Source of the DNA: Campylobacter hepaticus
GTDB lineage: Bacteria > Campylobacterota > Campylobacteria > Campylobacterales > Campylobacteraceae
DNA length: 64,000 nucleotides
Reading direction: 5' to 3'
NCBI RefSeq assembly: GCF_001687475.2
Contig: NZ_CP031611.1
Coordinates: 1,426,001-1,490,000, forward strand
The position numbers and the translations under genes were made by a program. Position 1 is the stretch's first letter. Each line of letters opens with the position of its first letter. Shown in pieces: positions 28,090-38,057 of the stretch. The notes beneath the pieces are model-generated. The model did not search any database. It saw only the letters and a program-made list of their open reading frames with translations, and was not told the origin of the DNA.

Positions 28090-28533
28090 TTATAAAGAAT
28101 TAGCTATAAAAATTATGAATGCATAACGACTTAATTTTCCTAGTGAAATAAAAAAAGCACTTTTTAAGAAGGAGTATTTTGCAAAACCAAGTCCTAGTGC
28201 AAAAAGATCTCCTACTAAGGGTAAAAAACTTAAAAAGGCAAAAATACTTCCAAATTTAGTGTAATTGATATTAAATTTTTCTAATTTTTTTAAAGATTGA
28301 CTAAAATATTTTTCTAAAATTTTTTCTTTACCATAATAAGCTAAAGCATAAGTACTTAAACTTCCTAGACTATTACCTAAAGTAGCAATTGAAAGTACAA
28401 AAATAGGATTGAATTGAAGTTTGATAAAGCCTAAAACAAAAGCCTCACTTGCTAAAGGTAAAAGTGTACTTGAGAGAAAAGATACGATAAAAAGACCCAA
28501 ATAACTAATATCATTATATAAAAAATCAAACAT
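28090..28533 (-). CDS. YqaA-like (SNARE-associated / DedA-related) membrane protein
   Basis: 147 residues with about four hydrophobic helices. The arrangement LSSTLLPLASEAFVLGFI near the start, LGNSLGSLSTYALAYYGKE in the middle and PLVGDLFALGLGFAKYS fits the small YqaA branch of the DedA/VTT family. Function is not settled; relatives are linked to membrane lipid handling. It begins 6 bases after uvrA, so they share a transcript. In C. jejuni NCTC 11168, as I recall, two further genes lie between this one and polA; they are absent here. Confidence 0.7.
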   Translation of the reverse strand: MFDFLYNDISYLGLFIVSFLSSTLLPLASEAFVLGFIKLQFNPIFVLSIATLGNSLGSLSTYALAYYGKEKILEKYFSQSLKKLEKFNINYTKFGSIFAFLSFLPLVGDLFALGLGFAKYSFLKSAFFISLGKLSRYAFIIFIANSL

Positions 28534-28539
28534 GATAAA

Positions 28540-31365
28540 CTATATTTTTTTAGTATTTTTAAGTTCTAAATCTAAATAATACCCTGTGTAAGAGAGGGTT
28601 TTTTTATGTTCTTTGGCAACTTTTTCTACATTACCACAACTTATAACTTTTCCACCTTTAATCCCACCTTCAGGTCCCATATCAATGATATAATCGGCAT
28701 TTTTAATGACATCTAGATTATGTTCTATTACAAAAACAGAATTTTTAAGATTAACTAAGTGTTGTAAAACTGTGATGAGTTTATTTACATCTTCAAAGTG
28801 GAGTCCTGTTGTAGGTTCATCAAGTATATAAAGTGTTTTTCCTGTATCGCTACGGCTTAATTCTTTGGCTAATTTAATCCTTTGTGCTTCTCCTCCACTT
28901 AGAGTTGTTGCATTTTGTCCTAGGGTAAGATAATCTAAGCCCACTTTTACTAAAGTGTCTAATTTTTGACGTATTTTAGGCACTGCGTTAAAAAATTCAT
29001 TTGCTTCTAAAATACTCATATTTAAAATTTCGCTGATATTTTTACCTTTATATTTGATTTCTAAGGTAGAATCATTATAGCGTTTACCATGGCAAGTATC
29101 ACAAATTACCATAACATCAGGTAAAAAATGCATTTCTATTTTAATTTCCCCATCCCCACTACATTTTTCACATCTTCCTCCTTTTACATTAAAAGAAAAA
29201 CGTCCCGCTTTATAACCACGCATTTTAGCTTCTTTGGTAGAAGCAAAAAGATTACGGATTTCATCCATAGTACCTGTATAAGTAGCAGGATTAGAGCGAG
29301 GAGTACGTCCTATGGGACTTTGATCAAGATAAATTACTTTGTCAAGCTTCTCAAGACCTTCTATTTCAACTCCACCAAGTTTTTTAACTTTTTTGGCACG
29401 ATTGAGTTCTTCTTGGGCAAAAGGAAGCAGAGTTTGAAGTATGAGTGAACTTTTTCCAGATCCTGAAACTCCAGTTATTGCAACTAAATTTTGCAAAGGA
29501 AAGTCAACGCTTAAATTGTGAATATTGTTAATATTGACATTTTTAAGTTTTAGCCATTCTTGTTGGGGGCGATTTTGAAGTTGAGAAATTTGTTTTTTAC
29601 CATTCATATAGAGTGCGGTTTCACTTTTGCTTTTTAAAAGCTCTTTATAGGTGCCACTAAATACTACCTCACCGCCAAATTTTCCAGCCTTAGGTCCAAT
29701 ATCTACTATAAAATCAGCTTCTTGTATAGTCATTTTATCATGTTCTACAACAATTAAAGTATTGCCTTTTTGTTGTAAATTCCTTAAGGTTTTAATAAGT
29801 TTTGAAGTATCTTTTTCATGAAGTCCTATGCTTGGTTCATCTAAAACATACATTACTCCGCTTAAACCACTGCCAATTTGCGAGGCTATACGAATTCTTT
29901 GTGCTTCTCCTCCGCTTATAGTTCTTGCATCGCGTCCTAAAGAAAGATAGCCAAGCCCTACATCATATAAAAAGAACAGTCTTTCATTGATTTCTTTTAA
30001 GATAGGTTGACAAATAAGTTTTTGTTGCTGATTAAGATAAGAAAAATTTTTTTCATCAGCAAAAAAGGCTGTACTATCTTCTATACTCATATCTAAAATT
30101 TCACCTAATCCTTTTTTAGCTACTTTTACTGATAAGCTTTCAGGTTTTAAACGATGTCCAGTGCAATCTTTGCAAATTTTTTCACTCATGTATTCTGCAA
30201 GATCTTTTTCATCTTTTAGTATTTCATAAGCTATTTTAATCACACCTTCAAAAGTACGTTTTAAACGATTTCTTTTCCAAAGAAATTCTATGGTTTTAGC
30301 ATTGCCGTATAATACAAGGCGTTTTTGTTCTTCATTAAGATCTAAAAAAGATGTTTTTGTAGGAATATTATTTTGTTCGCAAAAAGCAATTAGAAATTTA
30401 TAATAATAACTTTTATTAAAACCATACATAATCTTAACAGCACCATTTTCAAGACTTAAATTATCATTAATAATTTTTTTCATATCTAAAGTGTAACGAA
30501 TACCTAATCCATCGCATGATGGGCAAGCTCCTTTTGGAGAGTTAAAAGAAAAACTTAAAGGTTCTAATGGAACAAAAGAAATTTTACAATTAAAGCAAGC
30601 ACAATGTTCGCTAAAATGATAATATTTATTAAGTTTTATTTCTTCATGATTTAAAACTTCTATTTCTATTTCCCCAAAACTTTCTTCTAGGCCTTTTTCT
30701 ATATCATTTGCAAGACGTGAGAGTAAATCTTCTTGAATTTCAAGACGATCTATGACCAATTTTATGCTATGTTTTTTAGTTTTACTTAATTTGATTTCTT
30801 CATCAAGGCGTACTAAAACTCCATCAATTTGTGCTCTTACATAGCCCTTGTTGCGTAAATTTTCAAGTAAGTCTGCATAAGTGCCTTTTTTTTCACGTAC
30901 AAGAGGAGCATAAATAATAATTTTTGCTCCTTTTGGGAATTGTAAAATTGCATTAATAATATCACTTGCTTTCATAGATGAAATTTTTTGATTGCATTGG
31001 TGGCAATATTGAATACCTATTCTTGCATATAAAAGTCGAAGATAATCATAAATTTCAGTAATGGTTCCAACTGTTGAACGTGGGTTTTTGGAAGTGGTTT
31101 TTTGGTCTATGGCAATAGCTGGAGTTAGTCCTTCGATCTTATCCACATTGGGTTTATTTACTTTATCTAAAAATTGTCTTGCATAAGCACTTAAACTTTC
31201 TATGTAACGTCTTTGTCCTTCAGCATAAAGCGTGCCAAAAGCAAGAGTAGATTTCCCGCTACCACTAAGTCCTGTAAAAACAATAAGTTTGTTTTTTGGA
31301 ATTTCAAGATCAATATTTTTAAGATTATTTTCTTTTGCGCCAATGATTTTTATGATATTATTCAT
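28540..31365 (-). CDS. uvrA: UvrABC excision nuclease subunit A
   Basis: DNA-damage recognition ATPase of nucleotide excision repair, 941 residues with two ABC modules. First Walker A GLSGSGKSTLAFG (about 31-43), second GVSGSGKSSLI (about 635); two signature motifs (TISGGEAQRIRIA, TLSGGEAQRIKLA) and Walker B segments LDEPSIGLH and LDEPTTGLH. Zinc-finger cysteines are visible in HQCNQ, CPSCDG, CEKCSGDG and CDTCHG. AYARQFLDKVNKPNVDKIEGL is a UvrA hallmark. Confidence 0.97.
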   Translation of the reverse strand: MNNIIKIIGAKENNLKNIDLEIPKNKLIVFTGLSGSGKSTLAFGTLYAEGQRRYIESLSAYARQFLDKVNKPNVDKIEGLTPAIAIDQKTTSKNPRSTVGTITEIYDYLRLLYARIGIQYCHQCNQKISSMKASDIINAILQFPKGAKIIIYAPLVREKKGTYADLLENLRNKGYVRAQIDGVLVRLDEEIKLSKTKKHSIKLVIDRLEIQEDLLSRLANDIEKGLEESFGEIEIEVLNHEEIKLNKYYHFSEHCACFNCKISFVPLEPLSFSFNSPKGACPSCDGLGIRYTLDMKKIINDNLSLENGAVKIMYGFNKSYYYKFLIAFCEQNNIPTKTSFLDLNEEQKRLVLYGNAKTIEFLWKRNRLKRTFEGVIKIAYEILKDEKDLAEYMSEKICKDCTGHRLKPESLSVKVAKKGLGEILDMSIEDSTAFFADEKNFSYLNQQQKLICQPILKEINERLFFLYDVGLGYLSLGRDARTISGGEAQRIRIASQIGSGLSGVMYVLDEPSIGLHEKDTSKLIKTLRNLQQKGNTLIVVEHDKMTIQEADFIVDIGPKAGKFGGEVVFSGTYKELLKSKSETALYMNGKKQISQLQNRPQQEWLKLKNVNINNIHNLSVDFPLQNLVAITGVSGSGKSSLILQTLLPFAQEELNRAKKVKKLGGVEIEGLEKLDKVIYLDQSPIGRTPRSNPATYTGTMDEIRNLFASTKEAKMRGYKAGRFSFNVKGGRCEKCSGDGEIKIEMHFLPDVMVICDTCHGKRYNDSTLEIKYKGKNISEILNMSILEANEFFNAVPKIRQKLDTLVKVGLDYLTLGQNATTLSGGEAQRIKLAKELSRSDTGKTLYILDEPTTGLHFEDVNKLITVLQHLVNLKNSVFVIEHNLDVIKNADYIIDMGPEGGIKGGKVISCGNVEKVAKEHKKTLSYTGYYLDLELKNTKKI

Positions 31366-31452
31366 AGTTATTCCTAAATAATCATTAATATAAATTTAAA
31401 AATTTTAACATATAAAATATTAAAAAAACTTGGGTTGTGTTTTATTACTAAG

Positions 31453-32238
31453 TTAAAAATTGATAACTCCTAATTTATTAAGTAAAGAATGTGTTGTTCC
31501 AAGTATTGATAAAGCATAAACATAAAGTAGAATTTTTCTGTGGGCTGTAATACATATTTTTTCTATAATTTTTATGCCTATGAAAACTCCTATCATAGAA
31601 GCAATGCCTACTAATACACCTTTATGAATGACTTCAAAATCTATAACTCCAGAATTTGAAAAGGAGATAATACCTGAAATTGATGCAAAAATGACAAAAA
31701 ATAAAGACAAGGAAACAACTTTTTTGCTATCATATCCTAAAAAATAAGCTAAAATAGGAGCGATTAAAAGACTGCCGCCTATTCCTAGGGAAATGGCAAA
31801 AATTCCAGTGAAAGAACCTGCAATAAATAAAACTATATTTTTTATCCAAAAATTTTGTTGATTTTTTGTTACGTTTTCTTTGATTTTAAAAGCATATTTA
31901 ATAAAAAATATACAACTTACAATTAAAAATATACTAGTAAGAGTGATATCGCTTAAAGTTTTTAAAAGCATACCACTAAAACTACCTCCTAGGAGTCCTC
32001 CAAACCCTATTATAATGCCATCTTTTAGATTGAAGTTCTTTTTTTTATAATTAATATAAGAGCCAAAAATTGCTGCAAAAATCATTTGAAATACAGAAAT
32101 TCCAATAGCATGATGAGCACTTGATCCAAGCATAAACATTGAAGGTACAATAATCATGCCTCCGCCAATTCCAAAAAGTCCAGAGGCAATACCTGAAATT
32201 ATTCCTATAATTAAATAGGGTATATCTGCAATTTCCAT
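31453..32238 (-). CDS. TSUP-family (TauE/SafE) membrane permease
   Basis: 261 residues with about eight hydrophobic segments and the duplicated TSUP motif: GIASGLFGIGGGMIIVPSM near residue 20 and FTGIFAISLGIGGSLLIAPIL near 150. TauE/SafE relatives move sulfite, sulfonates or other small anions; the substrate here is unknown. It stands alone on the minus strand, with a 398-base region between it and trpE. A GGGA-type ribosome site precedes its ATG. Confidence 0.8.
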   Translation of the reverse strand: MEIADIPYLIIGIISGIASGLFGIGGGMIIVPSMFMLGSSAHHAIGISVFQMIFAAIFGSYINYKKKNFNLKDGIIIGFGGLLGGSFSGMLLKTLSDITLTSIFLIVSCIFFIKYAFKIKENVTKNQQNFWIKNIVLFIAGSFTGIFAISLGIGGSLLIAPILAYFLGYDSKKVVSLSLFFVIFASISGIISFSNSGVIDFEVIHKGVLVGIASMIGVFIGIKIIEKICITAHRKILLYVYALSILGTTHSLLNKLGVINF

Positions 32239-32292
32239 AATTTTCCCAAATTATTAAAATATTTAAAATGAGGTGTATTTTATCTTATTAAG

Positions 32293-32308
32293 CTAAGTAT
32301 TATCTTAG
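32293..32308. promoter_or_regulatory. Short dyad upstream of the TSUP gene
   Basis: CTAAG-TATTAT-CTTAG, extendable to 8 bp with one G-T pair (AAGCTAAG / CTTAGTTT on the + strand). It lies 55-70 bases before the TSUP start, where a promoter or operator is expected. No regulator can be named. Confidence 0.25.
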
Positions 32309-32360
32309 TTTTTATTAAAAATATTTTTATTTGAGCATTAAATTTTGTAATTAATGTTTC

Positions 32361-32387
32361 TAAAATTCCTATAAATATGGAATTTTA
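32361..32387. repeat. 9-bp inverted repeat upstream of the trp leader
   Basis: Perfect arms TAAAATTCC / GGAATTTTA around the 9-base spacer TATAAATAT. It lies between the divergent TSUP and trp promoter regions, with no rightward gene upstream to terminate. It contains the only GG/CC steps in a very AT-rich stretch. Operator or RNA hairpin; function unknown. Confidence 0.4.
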
Positions 32388-32442
32388 TAAAATTATTTTA
32401 CATTTTAAAGATAAATTTATATTTATTAATTTAGAATCTTTA

Positions 32443-32448
32443 TATACT
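32443..32448 (+). promoter_or_regulatory. Candidate -10 element of the trp operon
   Basis: TATACT in CTTTATATACTTTAAGG. Transcription starting a few bases downstream would give a leader RNA of about 180 bases that carries the short Trp-containing peptide before trpE. Confidence 0.35.
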
Positions 32449-32497
32449 TTAAGGTTTAAATAATCTAAAAGAAAATAATTTTATAGAAAGGTAAAAA

Positions 32498-32572
32498 ATG
32501 AGTGAAAAATATTTTTTTAGTAATTTATTGATTTTAAAACCTACTTACACTCCTTTTTATTGGCGCTTCTAA
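32498..32572 (+). CDS. Candidate trp leader peptide (24 residues)
   Basis: ATG 32498 is preceded by AGAAAGG, a strong ribosome site for this genome. The 24-residue frame begins MSEKYFF and ends PTYTPFYWRF, followed by TAA, 64 bases before trpE. It has one Trp codon (32561-32563) three codons before the stop, four Phe and three Tyr after the start. The CCTTTTTAT codons just before the Trp codon can pair, with one bulged T, with ATAAAAGG (32621-32628), the trpE ribosome site. Position, ribosome site and Trp codon argue for a regulatory leader; mechanism is inferred. An annotation pipeline would usually miss it. Confidence 0.55.
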   Translation: MSEKYFFSNLLILKPTYTPFYWRF

Positions 32573-32636
32573 AAACTACTTTTTATCTGATTTTATTATA
32601 TTTAATTTTTTATTTTTTGTATAAAAGGCTTATTTT

Positions 32637-33896
32637 ATGTATATTAAAAATGTAAATTTTTATTATAGGCAAATCCTTTCAAAATTTAAAAATTCGTATT
32701 TAGTAGAGGATTTAAGCAGAATTATTATAGGAATTGATTGTGATTATTTAGATGCTAATGATCTTTCATTTAGTCAATTAAAATTAAAGTATGAGTTGTT
32801 AGCTCAAAAAAGTATTTGCGATCATGCGGGATTATTTGGAATTTTTAGTTGGAATTTTATATCTTTATTGGAAAAAATTCCTATTTTTTCTTCAAGAAAT
32901 TATGATTTTCCTTTATTTTTATTTGCTAATGCTAAGGCTTATTTAATTTATGAAAAAGAGCATAATACTTTTTTAAAATTTGGGGATTTGAAGTATTTTG
33001 ATTATCTTAGAGATGATTTTAATGTGTTTAAAAAAGAAAAAAATTATGATTTTGAAATTTTAAATTGTTTAAAAGAAGAAAATAAGGATTTTTTAAAAAT
33101 GTGTGAAAAGGCTAAAGAATATCTTATTAATGGAGATATTTTTCAAGTGGTTTTAAGTAAACAGCTTTGTATTAAGCACCAAATAGATGCTTTTGATTAT
33201 TATGAGCAATTAAGAACTTTAAATCCTAGTATTTATATGTTTTATTTTCCAAGTAAATATGGGGTGGTTTTGGGTTCTTCTCCAGAATTTTTATTAAAAA
33301 TTAAAGATAAGGAAATTTTTTTAGCTCCTATTGCAGGAACTAGAAGTTTGGATAATGATTGTGATATTAATGTTTTAGAAAAAGAACTTTTAAATGATGA
33401 AAAAGAATTAAGTGAACATAAAATGTTAGTAGATTTAGCAAGAAATGATGCTTCTAAATTTGGGATAAATACAAGAGTAGAAAATCTTTTTTCTATTATT
33501 AAAAATAAATTTATTATGCACATAGTAAGTGAAGTGTATGCTACCATGAAAGAAAATGTGAGTATTTTTGATGTGATTGAAGCTGTTTTTCCTGCAGGAA
33601 CTTTAAGCGGAGCTCCAAAAATTAGAGCTTTAGAGATTATTCGTGAACTTGAGATGTGTGATCGTGGAATTTATGGGGGTGCTATTGGGTTTTTAAATTT
33701 TAAGAAAGATGTTGTTTTAGCTATTTTAATACGTTCGACTTTTTTTACAAAAGATAGAGCTTATATATCAAGTGGAGCAGGCATAGTTTTACAAAGTGAT
33801 AGTAAAAAGGAATATGAAGAAATTTGTGCTAAACGTAGGGCACTTTTGTTGGCTTTTAAAAATTTAAAAAAGGAAAATGATGATACTTTTAATTGA
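32637..33896 (+). CDS. trpE: Anthranilate synthase component I
   Basis: Converts chorismate plus ammonia or glutamine nitrogen to anthranilate, the entry to tryptophan synthesis. 419 residues, shorter than the roughly 500 of many TrpE because the N-terminal regulatory part is reduced, so I could not place the Trp-binding LLES motif with confidence. The chorismate-binding half is complete: GDIFQVVLSKQ, GSSPEFLLK, LVDLARND, and the signature PAGTLSGAPKIRALEII. ATAAAAGG precedes the ATG. It overlaps trpGD by 20 bases. Confidence 0.93.
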   Translation: MYIKNVNFYYRQILSKFKNSYLVEDLSRIIIGIDCDYLDANDLSFSQLKLKYELLAQKSICDHAGLFGIFSWNFISLLEKIPIFSSRNYDFPLFLFANAKAYLIYEKEHNTFLKFGDLKYFDYLRDDFNVFKKEKNYDFEILNCLKEENKDFLKMCEKAKEYLINGDIFQVVLSKQLCIKHQIDAFDYYEQLRTLNPSIYMFYFPSKYGVVLGSSPEFLLKIKDKEIFLAPIAGTRSLDNDCDINVLEKELLNDEKELSEHKMLVDLARNDASKFGINTRVENLFSIIKNKFIMHIVSEVYATMKENVSIFDVIEAVFPAGTLSGAPKIRALEIIRELEMCDRGIYGGAIGFLNFKKDVVLAILIRSTFFTKDRAYISSGAGIVLQSDSKKEYEEICAKRRALLLAFKNLKKENDDTFN

Positions 33897-35481
33897 TAAT
33901 TATGATTCTTTTGTGTTTAATATAAAAAACATGCTAGAAAATTTAAGTAATGATGAAATTTTAGTATGTAGAAACGATGAAATTTCTCTTAATGAGATTA
34001 ATAATTTAAACCCTACTCATATTATTTTAAGTCCTGGACCAAAGCATCCTAGTCAAAGCGGTATTTGTCTTGAAATTTTTAAGGCAAGACTTAATATACC
34101 TGTTTTAGGTATTTGTTTGGGTCATCAAGCTTTAGCTTTAGCCTTTAATTCTTTAGTATCTAAAATGCAAGAAGCTGTACATGCAAAAACTACTTTGGTA
34201 AAACAATGTAAGGAAAATGAGTTGTTTGCAACCTTGCCTCAAGAATTTAATGTGATGCGTTATCATTCTTTAGAAGTTAAACAACCTTCAGATGAACTTG
34301 AAATTTTAGCTTTTGATGAAAAAGGTGTTATTATGGCTTTAAAACATAAAAAACTACCTTATTTTGGAGTGCAATTTCACCCTGAGAGTCATTTTAGTGA
34401 ATATGGTTTAAAAATTCTTTCTAATTTTTTAAAGCAAAAAATTAATAAGTTTGAAAGTGAGCAAAAGCAGTTAAGTTTTTATATACAAAAGATGAGTGAG
34501 AATCATTTTTTACAAAGTGAGGATTTTGAACAAATTTGTAGTATTATTATGTCTAAAAATTATGAAATCTTGCAATTAGCAGTTTTGCTTGTTTTAATTA
34601 CAGAAAAATCTTTAAATGAGAAATCCCTAAGTGCTTTTGTAAAACAAATTTTAACTTATTCTATAACTTTTAGTGATGAAAGTGATATGATAGATATTTG
34701 TGGAACAGGTGGGGATGGATTTAAAAGTATTAATGTTTCTACAACTAGTGCTTTTATTTTGGCAGCTTTAGGGGTAAAGGTTGCTAAACATGGTAATTAC
34801 GCTATTTCAAGTTCTAGTGGAAGTACAGATATTTTACATGCTTTAAATATTATTACACCAAATACTTTAGATTTGGCTTTAAAGTATTTAAATGGACAAA
34901 AACTTAGCTTTTTTCATGCCCCTTTTTTTCATCCTTTAGTGGGACAATTAAAAGAAATCAGATCAAGACTTGGAATAAGAACAGTTTTTAATATTTTAGG
35001 ACCCTTGTTGCATCCTAATTTAAAATTAAAATATCAATTGATGGGAAATTATCATGCACCTGTGCACAGACTTTTGATTGAAGTTTTAAAGGAATTAGGA
35101 CGTGAAAAAGCTTTAGTTGTAAGAGGAAATGATGGTATGGATGAAATTAGCATTTGCCATGATACTAAAATTTATGAACTTTGTGAGGGCGAAATTTTAG
35201 AATATTGTATTTCTCCTGAACAGTTTGGATTTAAAAGGGCTTTGCATAGTCAAATTATAGGTGCTAATGCCTATGAAAATGCTAAAGATTTGCTTGATAT
35301 TTTAAGCGGAAAAATGCAAGGGGCAAAATTTGATCTTGTGATTTTAAATGCTATGTTCGCACTTTATACGGCTAATAAAGTCAATTCACCTTTAAAAGCT
35401 AAAGATATGATTTTACAAGCTATATATTCAGGTAAGGTAATAGAATATTTTAAGGAGTATCAAGCTTGTGTTAAAAATTAA
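33877..35481 (+). CDS. trpD: Fused anthranilate synthase component II / anthranilate phosphoribosyltransferase
   Basis: 534-residue TrpG-TrpD fusion. Residues 1-190: class I glutamine amidotransferase with the nucleophile C80 in GICLGHQAL and the His-Glu pair in VQFHPES, supplying ammonia to TrpE. Residues about 200-534: phosphoribosyltransferase with [30 protein letters not shown] and [13 protein letters not shown], adding phosphoribosyl to anthranilate. ATGATG offers two starts (33877, 33880) after AGGA. It overlaps trpE and trpF. Confidence 0.95.
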   Translation: MMILLIDNYDSFVFNIKNMLENLSNDEILVCRNDEISLNEINNLNPTHIILSPGPKHPSQSGICLEIFKARLNIPVLGICLGHQALALAFNSLVSKMQEAVHAKTTLVKQCKENELFATLPQEFNVMRYHSLEVKQPSDELEILAFDEKGVIMALKHKKLPYFGVQFHPESHFSEYGLKILSNFLKQKINKFESEQKQLSFYIQKMSENHFLQSEDFEQICSIIMSKNYEILQLAVLLVLITEKSLNEKSLSAFVKQILTYSITFSDESDMIDICGTGGDGFKSINVSTTSAFILAALGVKVAKHGNYAISSSSGSTDILHALNIITPNTLDLALKYLNGQKLSFFHAPFFHPLVGQLKEIRSRLGIRTVFNILGPLLHPNLKLKYQLMGNYHAPVHRLLIEVLKELGREKALVVRGNDGMDEISICHDTKIYELCEGEILEYCISPEQFGFKRALHSQIIGANAYENAKDLLDILSGKMQGAKFDLVILNAMFALYTANKVNSPLKAKDMILQAIYSGKVIEYFKEYQACVKN

Positions 35482-36067
35482 AATTTGTGGTATAAAAGAT
35501 GAACAAAATGCTAAAGATTTGGCTATTTTAAATATAGATTTTTTTGGATTGATTTTTGCTAAAAGTCCAAGACAGGTGAATTTAGAACAAGCTAAAATTT
35601 TAAGTAGTATTTTTCATGAAAAATCTAAGCAAGTTATTGGTGTTTTTGTGGATGAAAGTTTGGATGAAATTTTAAGATGTATAAAAATAGTAAAGCTTGA
35701 TGGTATTCAAATTTATCGCTGTATTACTGGTGAAGAATTTAAAATTTTAAAAACTAAAAAAGTTTTTGTTTGGCAAGTTGTTAGTGTATTAAATACTTTA
35801 GAATTCAAGAATGAAATTTATGCTGATTTGATACTTTTTGATGCTAAAGGAGTTTTAAAAGGTGGCAATGGAATTAGTTTTAATTGGACCTTATTAAAAT
35901 CTTATTCTAAAGATTTTGCTTTAGCAGGGGGTTTAGGTTTGAAAAATCTTCAAGAAGCTTTGAAAACTGGAGCTAAAATTTTAGATTTTAATTCTAAACT
36001 TGAAGATGAAAAAGGTTTAAAAGATATAAAAAGGGTTAAAAAAATTTTAAAGGAGTTAAAAAGATGA
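35468..36067 (+). CDS. trpF: Phosphoribosylanthranilate isomerase
   Basis: TIM-barrel enzyme for the Amadori rearrangement of phosphoribosylanthranilate. 199 residues. Start codon is GTG at 35468, 14 bases inside trpD, with AAGGAG ten bases upstream. Catalytic Cys is C7 in KICGIKDE and the catalytic Asp lies in LILFDAKG (about 126). [13 protein letters not shown] and the C-terminal [11 protein letters not shown] phosphate-binding segment confirm the family. The gene stands alone rather than fused to trpC, and no trpC is in this operon, so that enzyme must be encoded elsewhere. Confidence 0.93.
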   Translation: MLKIKICGIKDEQNAKDLAILNIDFFGLIFAKSPRQVNLEQAKILSSIFHEKSKQVIGVFVDESLDEILRCIKIVKLDGIQIYRCITGEEFKILKTKKVFVWQVVSVLNTLEFKNEIYADLILFDAKGVLKGGNGISFNWTLLKSYSKDFALAGGLGLKNLQEALKTGAKILDFNSKLEDEKGLKDIKRVKKILKELKR

Positions 36068-37242
36068 AAAAGGCTTATTATGGAGATTTTGGTGGGCAGT
36101 TTTTACCTGAAAGTGCTATGTTTGCTTTGCATGAACTTGAAAATGCTTTTTTGAAATTTTCTAAAGATAAATCATTTAAAAAAGAACTTGACAAACTTTT
36201 AAAAACTTATGTAGGACGTCCTACTGCTCTTTATTTTGCAAGTAATTTAAGTAAAAAATATAAACATGAGATTTATTTAAAACGTGAAGATTTAAATCAT
36301 ACAGGAGCTCATAAGATTAATAATGCTATAGCTCAAGTGCTTTTAGCTAAAAAAATGGGAAAGAAAAAAGTTATAGCAGAAACTGGAGCAGGGCAACATG
36401 GTTTAGCTACAGCAACTGCAGCAGCACTTTTAGGTCTTGAATGTGAAATTTATATGGGGGCTATTGATGCACAAAGACAAGCTTTAAATGTTTATAAAAT
36501 GGAACTTTTGGGTGCTACAATTCATCCAGTACAAAATGGACTTAAAACTTTAAAAGAAGCTACAACTGCAGCTATTCAAGCTTGGGTTGGAGATATTAAG
36601 AATATTTTTTATGTTGTTGGAAGTGCGGTAGGTCCTTATCCTTATCCTAAGATAGTAACGCATTTTCAAAGCATTATAGGCAAAGAATGTAAAATACAAC
36701 TCCAAAAACTTGGTAAAAAAGCAGATTATATTATAGCTGCTATTGGAGGTGGGAGTAATGCTGCTGGAATTTTTTATGATTTTATTAAAGATGAAAGTGT
36801 AAATCTTATTGGTGTTGAAGCTGGAGGGCTTGGTATTGATACGCCTTATCATGCGGCTACTTTAAATAAAGGTAAAACAGGTATTATTCATGGTATGAAG
36901 ACTAAAGTATTACAAGATGATTTGGGTAATATTTTACCTGTGCATAGTATTAGTGCCGGGCTTGATTATCCAGGAGTTGGCCCTTTACATGCTTTCTTAT
37001 TTGAAAGTCAAAGGGCTAAGTATTATGCTATTAGCGATGAAGAATGTGTTAAAGCTTTAAAATTGCTTTGTAAAGAAGAAGGTATTATTCCAGCTCTTGA
37101 GAGTTCTCATGCTTTAGCATTTTTAGAAAAATTGTGTCCACATTTGGAGAAAAAAAGTGTGATAATAATTAATCTTTCAGGTAGGGGTGATAAAGATATG
37201 CAAATGCTTAGAGAATATAAAAAAGGTATGATTTATGATTGA
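36064..37242 (+). CDS. trpB: Tryptophan synthase beta chain
   Basis: PLP enzyme joining indole and serine to make tryptophan. 392 residues, PLP lysine K84 in [11 protein letters not shown]. The Glu of AETGAGQHG, the phosphate loop GGGSNAAG and the C-terminal GRGDKDM are all present. It is the TrpB1 type that partners TrpA. Four-base overlap with trpF and 8-base overlap with trpA. Confidence 0.96.
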   Translation: MKKAYYGDFGGQFLPESAMFALHELENAFLKFSKDKSFKKELDKLLKTYVGRPTALYFASNLSKKYKHEIYLKREDLNHTGAHKINNAIAQVLLAKKMGKKKVIAETGAGQHGLATATAAALLGLECEIYMGAIDAQRQALNVYKMELLGATIHPVQNGLKTLKEATTAAIQAWVGDIKNIFYVVGSAVGPYPYPKIVTHFQSIIGKECKIQLQKLGKKADYIIAAIGGGSNAAGIFYDFIKDESVNLIGVEAGGLGIDTPYHAATLNKGKTGIIHGMKTKVLQDDLGNILPVHSISAGLDYPGVGPLHAFLFESQRAKYYAISDEECVKALKLLCKEEGIIPALESSHALAFLEKLCPHLEKKSVIIINLSGRGDKDMQMLREYKKGMIYD

Positions 37243-37984
37243 TTTTAGAAAATTTTATAAAGATAAAGCAAATGTAGCTTATATGATTTTAGGTTATCCT
37301 AGTCTTCATTTAAGCAAGGCTTTTTTAGAAAAATTAGATGAGAGTGTTATTGATATTTTAGAACTTGGTGTAGCTTATAGTGATCCTATTGCTGATGGTA
37401 AATTTATAAGTGATGCAACTAAGCAAGTTTTAGATCAAGGTATAAATATTGATAGTATTTTTAAACTTTTAGATGGGATTAAAACAAACAAAGCTTTGGT
37501 TTTTATGGTGTATTATAATTTAATTTTTTCTTATGGATTAGAAAAATTTGTAAAAAAGGCAAAGTCTTTAGGTATTTGTGCTTTAATTGTTCCTGAATTA
37601 AGTTTTGAAGAAAGTTATGATTTGAAGAAAATATGTCAAAAATATCAACTAGCTCTTATTACTTTTATAAGTGTTACAACTCCTAAGCAAAGAATACAAA
37701 AATTGGTAAAAAATGCTCAAGGTTTTATTTATTTATTAGCAAGTATAGGTATAACAGGTAGCAAAAGCGTTGAAGAAAGTATTTTATTAGATAAAGTAAA
37801 AGAAATTCGAAGTTTTACCAATTTACCTATTTTTGTAGGGTTTGGTATTAAAGACAATAAAGATGTTAAAAAAATGCGTAAAATTGCTGATGGTGTTATT
37901 GTGGGAACTAGTATTATTGAGTGTTTTAAAAAAAATGATTTACAAGTCCTTATGCAAGACATTGAAGAAATTTTCAAAAAATAA
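37235..37984 (+). CDS. trpA: Tryptophan synthase alpha chain
   Basis: Cleaves indole-3-glycerol phosphate to indole and glyceraldehyde-3-phosphate and passes indole to TrpB. 249 residues; catalytic acids E43 ([11 protein letters not shown]) and D54 (PIADG), and [12 protein letters not shown] and [10 protein letters not shown] for phosphate binding. GITGSKS near 165 is the alpha loop 6 region. It is the last gene of the trp unit. Confidence 0.94.
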   Translation: MIDFRKFYKDKANVAYMILGYPSLHLSKAFLEKLDESVIDILELGVAYSDPIADGKFISDATKQVLDQGINIDSIFKLLDGIKTNKALVFMVYYNLIFSYGLEKFVKKAKSLGICALIVPELSFEESYDLKKICQKYQLALITFISVTTPKQRIQKLVKNAQGFIYLLASIGITGSKSVEESILLDKVKEIRSFTNLPIFVGFGIKDNKDVKKMRKIADGVIVGTSIIECFKKNDLQVLMQDIEEIFKK

Positions 37985-38016
37985 AATTTTAAAACATATT
38001 TTTATTTTATATTTAT

Positions 38017-38022
38017 TATAAT
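38017..38022 (+). promoter_or_regulatory. Candidate -10 element for the CheX-like gene
   Basis: TATAAT in TTTATTATAATTTTTTTTG, 36 bases ahead of the ATG at 38058, suggesting the motility trio downstream of trpA has its own promoter. Confidence 0.4.
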
Positions 38023-38057
38023 TTTTTTTGATTAAGTTTTTTATAAAGGTGATCATT

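Noticed and set aside
32570-32585. TAAAAA-CTAC-TTTTTA hairpin after the trp leader peptide as a classical attenuator
   Set aside because: Only six A-T pairs, far too weak to terminate, and no T tract directly follows.
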